DNA of 28,511 nucleotides from NCBI GenBank assembly GCA_045616985.1, contig JAZLHU010000029.1:1-28511 (forward strand), given 5' to 3'. The notes below the pieces were generated by a model. That model was not told the origin of the DNA and ran no database searches. It saw only the letters and a program-made list of their open reading frames with translations. Positions 25,336 through 28,511 of this stretch are shown piece after piece. A program made the position numbers and the translations under genes. Source of the DNA: RUG13409 sp045616985. Lineage in GTDB: Bacteria; Bacillota; Clostridia; Peptostreptococcales; Anaerovoracaceae. The first letter of the stretch is position 1, and the number at the start of each line of letters is the position of its first letter.

Positions 25336-25358
25336 ATAAAAAAGCATCTATAAGATGC
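25336..25358 (-). terminator. Terminator overlapping the mntP stop codon
   Basis: GCATCT and AGATGC (25344-25349 and 25353-25358) form a short hairpin that on the minus strand is followed by TTTTTTATTTG. It overlaps the end of the mntP reading frame. On the plus strand there is no T-tract, so it does not clearly end the RND transcript. Confidence 0.6.
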
Positions 25359-25929
25359 CTGTAAGAAATATCTCGATACCAATAAGAATCAGTATTACGC
25401 CGCCGAGGATCGATGCCCTTGCGGCGTATTTATTTCCGACTTTTTTGCCTATGACAAGGCCGATAATGCAAATAGCATAAGTCGTGATACCGATAATCAG
25501 GCACTCGATAAATGCGGCAAAAAACGAATAATCGGCAATAGTAAAGCCAACTGACAGAGCATCAATAGAAGTGGCGATCCCCTGCACCATCAAAGCCCCT
25601 AAACCGACTGCCGAAGCTTTGCTCTCCCCATCCCCTTTAATTCCTTCAATAAGCATTTTCCCGCCTATAAAAAGGAGCAGAATAAGGGCTATCCAGGGAA
25701 TAAACCCCTGAAAAGCTGCAAATGCTTTTGCAATGCTGTGAACGCAAATCCAGCCTATAAGCGGCATAGCCGATTGAAAAACTCCGAATGTACCCGCAAT
25801 GAGGTTCATTCTGGATTTTTTCATTTCCGGTTCATTAAGGCCGTTGGCCATGGACACCGAAAAGGCATCCATGGCAAGACCTGTGCCGAACAATATGCTG
25901 TTTAAAAAAAATAAAAAATTCAATTCCAT
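25348..25929 (-). CDS. mntP: MntP-type manganese exporter
   Basis: The 193-residue, six-helix membrane protein matches the MntP (formerly DUF204) family, which pumps out Mn2+. The two internally repeated acidic motifs are present: GLAMDAFSVSMANGL (about 17-31) and ATSIDALSVGFTIAD (about 118-132). The SD is weak. A minus-strand TATAAT at 25980-25975, inside the decayed ATPase gene, probably drives it. I see no yybP-ykoY-type riboswitch in the short leader, although that element often controls this family. Confidence 0.9.
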   Translation of the reverse strand: MELNFLFFLNSILFGTGLAMDAFSVSMANGLNEPEMKKSRMNLIAGTFGVFQSAMPLIGWICVHSIAKAFAAFQGFIPWIALILLLFIGGKMLIEGIKGDGESKASAVGLGALMVQGIATSIDALSVGFTIADYSFFAAFIECLIIGITTYAICIIGLVIGKKVGNKYAARASILGGVILILIGIEIFLTGIL

Positions 25930-25959
25930 GAATTTGTGCCGATTTCAAACGGTGATTTG

Positions 25960-26130
25960 TCAATGATGCCATATATTATAATCGTTTTTTTGAAAAAGCC
26001 AATGAATTTTCGGCAGATTTTTGAGCATGGTGGTCTTTCCCGACTGACGGGGCCCTGTCAAAAGAACGGCAGACCATGTTTTGCTCAAATTTTCAATTTG
26101 TTCTTCCATGCGGCGATTGATATAATTCAT
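25960..26130 (-). pseudogene. Decayed AAA_14 ATPase, N-terminal fragment
   Basis: A 56-residue frame starts MNYINRRMEEQIENLSKTWS and reaches a complete Walker A motif, TGPRQSGKTTML (about 25-36). About 20 residues later it stops, so Walker B and all of DUF4143 are gone. The start at 26130 has a good SD, GAGGAGAGG, and a 14-bp perfect inverted repeat lies 72-112 nt upstream. The start region and promoter signals thus look intact while the body is lost, probably by deletion toward mntP. The subgroup differs from the intact neighbour (PRQSGKTT against VRRSGKST). Confidence 0.85.
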
Positions 26131-26201
26131 CTTTATGCCTCTCCTCAAGGTATATTTTTACGATTGTATTACATCATATTTTTCGTAAAAGGTCGATAGA
26201 A

Positions 26202-26242
26202 AATTCGGCTAAAATATAAAATATCATAATTTTAGCCGAATT
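26202..26242. repeat. Perfect 14-bp inverted repeat upstream of the decayed ATPase
   Basis: AATTCGGCTAAAAT (26202-26215) and ATTTTAGCCGAATT (26229-26242) are exact inverse copies around a 13-nt spacer. There is no T-tract that would make it a terminator. It lies between the two divergent AAA_14 genes, nearer the start of the decayed one, and looks like an operator. Confidence 0.85.
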
Positions 26243-26252
26243 ATTACAAAGG

Positions 26253-26275
26253 AAAAGCGGATCCGAAGCTGCGCT
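26253..26275. repeat. Degenerate copy of a terminator-like hairpin
   Basis: The 23 bases match 27623-27645 at 21 positions. The two differences fall in the stem and weaken it. The two copies lie on either side of the intact AAA_14 gene in the same orientation. Confidence 0.7.
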
Positions 26276-26290
26276 ATTAGTCGAAAACTT

Positions 26291-26329
26291 TATTTCGCAT
26301 TATTGGATTTTATTTGATTTTGCGAAATA
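26291..26329. repeat. Perfect 9-bp inverted repeat upstream of the intact ATPase
   Basis: TATTTCGCA (26291-26299) and TGCGAAATA (26321-26329) are exact inverse copies around a 21-nt spacer, ending 34 nt before the ATG at 26364. The position suits an operator over the promoter of the AAA_14 gene. Confidence 0.8.
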
Positions 26330-26363
26330 GATATGATATACTACGGGCACGGAGGGAAATACC

Positions 26364-27554
26364 ATGAAACTGATTGAGCGAACTTTTTATCTTGACAAGC
26401 TGAAAGACGTGATGGGGACACCGGATATCAAGGTCATTACCGGTGTCAGGCGCAGCGGAAAGTCAACGCTGCTGGAAGCGTTTATGGAATATGTCCGGCG
26501 GACAGATACTGATGCTAACATCATACATGTCAATTACAGCCTGAGTGAATATGAGCCGCTGCTTGAGTATCATAAGCTGAATGAGTATGTTGAACAGGCA
26601 TATCAGGCAGGAAAGACGAACTATATCTTCATTGACGAAGTTCAAATGTGTGAAGGGTTTGAAAAAGCGATCAACAATTTCCACGCTACTGATAAGTATG
26701 ATATATATATCACCGGCTCCAATGCGTTTCTGCTTAGCTCTGACCTTGCAACACTGTTTACCGGCAGAACCTTTGAAATTGAAGTCTATCCTTTTTCCTT
26801 CGCTGAATTCATGCAGTATTTTGAGCTTTCGGATCAGTACGCAGCTTTTAATCGTTATCTGACCGAAGGCGGCATGGCAGGATCATTCCTCTATAAGACA
26901 CCGGAAGCAAAATATGACTATATCTCTGACGTTTTTTTCACGCTCATTGTACGAGACATTCAAAAGAAATATAAAATCCGCAATATGCCGCTTATGGATC
27001 GCCTGTGCGACTTCCTTATCGACAATATTTCCAACCTGACATCCACCAGAAGTGTTGCTGCTGCTTTTACCAAAGAGCAGTTCAAGACCAATGACCGCAC
27101 GATCAGCGCATATATCAAATATCTCTGCAGCGCTTTTGCTTTTTATAAAATCAGACGGTATGACATTCAGGGGAAGCGCTATCTTGCATCCAATGATAAA
27201 TACTATCTCAGCGATCATTCCTTCAAATATGCCCGTCTCGGTACGAAGAATGCCGATTACGGCAGACTGATGGAAAATATCGTTGCTGTTGAGCTGTTAA
27301 GGCGCGGCTATGAGTTGTACGCCGGAGTCCTGTATAAGAAAGAAATTGATTTCGTAGCGATCAAGCGCAGCGAGAAGCTGTATATTCAGGTCGCAAATAC
27401 GATTGACGACCCTGATACCTTTGAGCGTGAAGTATCTCCGCTGCTCAAAATCGCAGATGCCTACCCGAAGATGATCATCACCCGCACAAGGCAGGAAATG
27501 TATCAATACGAGGGCGTGCAGATTGCGGATGTGGCAGATTGGCTGTTGGAATGA
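26364..27554 (+). CDS. AAA_14 / DUF4143 ATPase (intact right-end copy)
   Basis: The 396-residue protein has Walker A GVRRSGKST (27-35), Walker B YIFIDEVQ (87-94) and the sensor segment ITGSNAFLLSS. A DUF4143 C-terminal part ends with the nuclease-like EIDFVAIKRSEKLYIQVA, again with Gln-Val-Ala where a nuclease would have its lysine. GGAGGG precedes the ATG. By my count about 16 of 23 Arg codons are CGN, against about 10 of 32 in the neighbouring RND gene, which points to acquisition from another source. Its job is unknown. Family members are very common in gut Firmicutes and Bacteroidota genomes and usually stand alone. Confidence 0.9.
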   Translation: MKLIERTFYLDKLKDVMGTPDIKVITGVRRSGKSTLLEAFMEYVRRTDTDANIIHVNYSLSEYEPLLEYHKLNEYVEQAYQAGKTNYIFIDEVQMCEGFEKAINNFHATDKYDIYITGSNAFLLSSDLATLFTGRTFEIEVYPFSFAEFMQYFELSDQYAAFNRYLTEGGMAGSFLYKTPEAKYDYISDVFFTLIVRDIQKKYKIRNMPLMDRLCDFLIDNISNLTSTRSVAAAFTKEQFKTNDRTISAYIKYLCSAFAFYKIRRYDIQGKRYLASNDKYYLSDHSFKYARLGTKNADYGRLMENIVAVELLRRGYELYAGVLYKKEIDFVAIKRSEKLYIQVANTIDDPDTFEREVSPLLKIADAYPKMIITRTRQEMYQYEGVQIADVADWLLE

Positions 27555-27613
27555 CCATGTTTTAGTTATTAAACGTATTGATTATACTCAAAATATTCGC
27601 TTTTTTTGCTTTC

Positions 27614-27991
27614 TCATAAAGCAAAAGCGGAGCCGAAGCTCCGCTTTGTATTAATTATTTTCCCTGCTCCTTGATAGCTGCCTGCGGTGGTGTCATACTC
27701 GGCAGGGAAATTTCTGTCACCTATTGTGTAGGTGGCACTTTTCCGAAGTCTGCCGTTGACTTTGCATTTCAGCGGATCGTTCGGATCGAGTCCCTGTGCA
27801 ATCAAATCACTTTTCAGTTTTTCAATTCCATCCTCAAATTTTTCGCCGATAAAGCGCAGGAAAACCAGCGTGAGCATCATATCACGCTTTTCAAAAAACG
27901 AACCGGAGTTCCTTGCCGTGCGCAAAATATCCCGACACTTAAAAAGTATGGAATCAAGATTGATTGTTTCTTCTTTAACTTTCTTTGCCAT
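27614..27991 (-). pseudogene. hsdM: Type I restriction methyltransferase HsdM, N-terminal remnant
   Basis: The 125-residue frame begins with a typical HsdM N-terminal helical domain: LDSILFKCRDILRTARNSGS, then KRDMMLTLVFLRFIGEKFED (about 12-55). It loses family resemblance after about residue 105 and ends by reading through a terminator hairpin. The catalytic methyltransferase domain with its SAM-binding and NPPF-type motifs is missing, and no hsdR or hsdS is present. Full HsdM is about 500 residues or more. GGAGG still precedes the ATG. It follows the Fic gene on the same strand. I read it as a broken type I system. Confidence 0.85.
27617..27647 (-). terminator. Terminator with UUCG loop
   Basis: AAAGCGGAGC (27624-27633) and GCTCCGCTTT (27638-27647) form a perfect 10-bp stem. 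On the minus strand the loop reads TTCG and the stem is followed by TTTTGCTTT. It lies inside the end of the HsdM remnant frame and could also serve the convergent AAA_14 gene. Confidence 0.8.
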
Positions 27992-28067
27992 AACATCCTC
28001 CGAAGATACTTTATCAGTATAATTCTAACAAACTTCATGTCCCATAAAACGGACTTGACTCACATTC

Positions 28068-28511
28068 TTATTCTTCCGTCTCGTAATAGTATGAATAATC
28101 AATGCCTTTCATAATGATCTCACGGTCATTGATTTCACTTGTCAGAGAATTTTTGAGAAGTTCAAATATCTTTGCCGGATCGGTAACGCTTTCACGCATA
28201 GCATCGAGATATTCGGTTTTGTCAATTTGACTCCAATCTACGCATTGTTTCAGATTCTTTTTCAGAATCAAATCAAGCCATATTCTTGTGCTTCTGCCGT
28301 TGCCCTCCATAAAAGGATGAGCCACATTCATTTCGACATACTTACCCACGATATTTTCCAATGTATTTTCCGGCATCGCTTCAATATGTGCGAGTGCTCC
28401 GTCAAGATACAATGCAGGAGCAAATGCAAAGCCGCCTTTGGCGATATTCAGCGTTCTGATCTGTCCGGCAAAGTCATAAAGTCCACCGAAAATATAGCCG
28501 TGTATCTGCTG
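28068..28511 (-). CDS. Fic-domain protein, 5' end outside the window
   Basis: The last 147 residues of a Fic-family protein are visible. Most Fic enzymes transfer AMP to a target protein hydroxyl. The frame is open to the right edge, starting QQIHGYIFGGLYDFAGQIR, so the true start lies beyond 28511. The active-site motif HPFMEGNGRSTR is intact. The C-terminal end with REIIMKGIDYSYYYE matches short stand-alone Fic proteins. Such genes are often found inside type I restriction loci, as here beside the hsdM remnant. Whether an inhibitory helix or antitoxin exists cannot be judged from the part in the window. Confidence 0.92.
   Translation of the reverse strand, partial: QQIHGYIFGGLYDFAGQIRTLNIAKGGFAFAPALYLDGALAHIEAMPENTLENIVGKYVEMNVAHPFMEGNGRSTRIWLDLILKKNLKQCVDWSQIDKTEYLDAMRESVTDPAKIFELLKNSLTSEINDREIIMKGIDYSYYYETEE

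Noticed and set aside
25930..25990. yybP-ykoY manganese riboswitch before mntP
   Set aside because: The likely leader is only about 40 nt, and the conserved two-loop structure is not visible.

Overview
This window looks like a chromosomal segment of a low-to-mid GC, Gram-positive Bacillota (probably Clostridia). The evidence is the dense operon gltX-murC-purR-prs-pth-mfd, strong AGGAGG-type ribosome binding sites, TATAAT-type promoters, a PurR that carries a PRPP-binding motif, and no outer-membrane genes. I cannot name a genus from the sequence alone.

Layout. Positions 1-670 hold no convincing gene: a hairpin-rich element ending in a strong terminator (1-184), then a cluster of six copies of a TTTTACTACAG-like motif in alternating orientations (275-537), then the likely terminator of a MerR/GyrI-type regulator (674-1465, minus). 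Positions 1552-11196 (minus) form the housekeeping operon: glutamyl-tRNA synthetase, MurC, PurR, PRPP synthetase, peptidyl-tRNA hydrolase, Mfd and a coiled-coil protein of unknown function. These genes overlap or lie a few bases apart. A tRNA-Glu(CTC) gene diverges from gltX, followed on the plus strand by a MATE exporter and a LUD-domain protein. Positions 13567-15348 (minus) hold a membrane-associated group: a tiny membrane protein, an SPFH/stomatin-type protein and a membrane-anchored protein 4 nt behind it. A divergent XRE-type regulator (15600-16067) starts from a promoter whose -35 is covered by a palindrome. Next come a lipoprotein and an AAA_14/DUF4143 ATPase (minus), an SLC13-type anion transporter (minus), and a HerA-like DUF853 ATPase (minus) divergent from a very large RND permease (plus). 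The permease has a coiled-coil insertion of about 335 residues. An MntP-type manganese exporter (minus) follows.

The right end (about 25960-28511) is accessory DNA: a decayed AAA_14 ATPase cut after its Walker A motif, an intact AAA_14/DUF4143 ATPase with different codon use, a type I methyltransferase (HsdM) N-terminal remnant, and a Fic-domain gene running off the window. Each of the two AAA_14 genes here, decayed and intact, has its own long perfect inverted repeat just before its start. The intact gene is bracketed by two copies of a terminator-like hairpin. Together with the motif cluster at the left end, this ATPase/palindrome association is the most interesting unexplained structure here. 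Other points worth a look are the RND insertion, the SPFH partner, and the palindrome over the XRE promoter.
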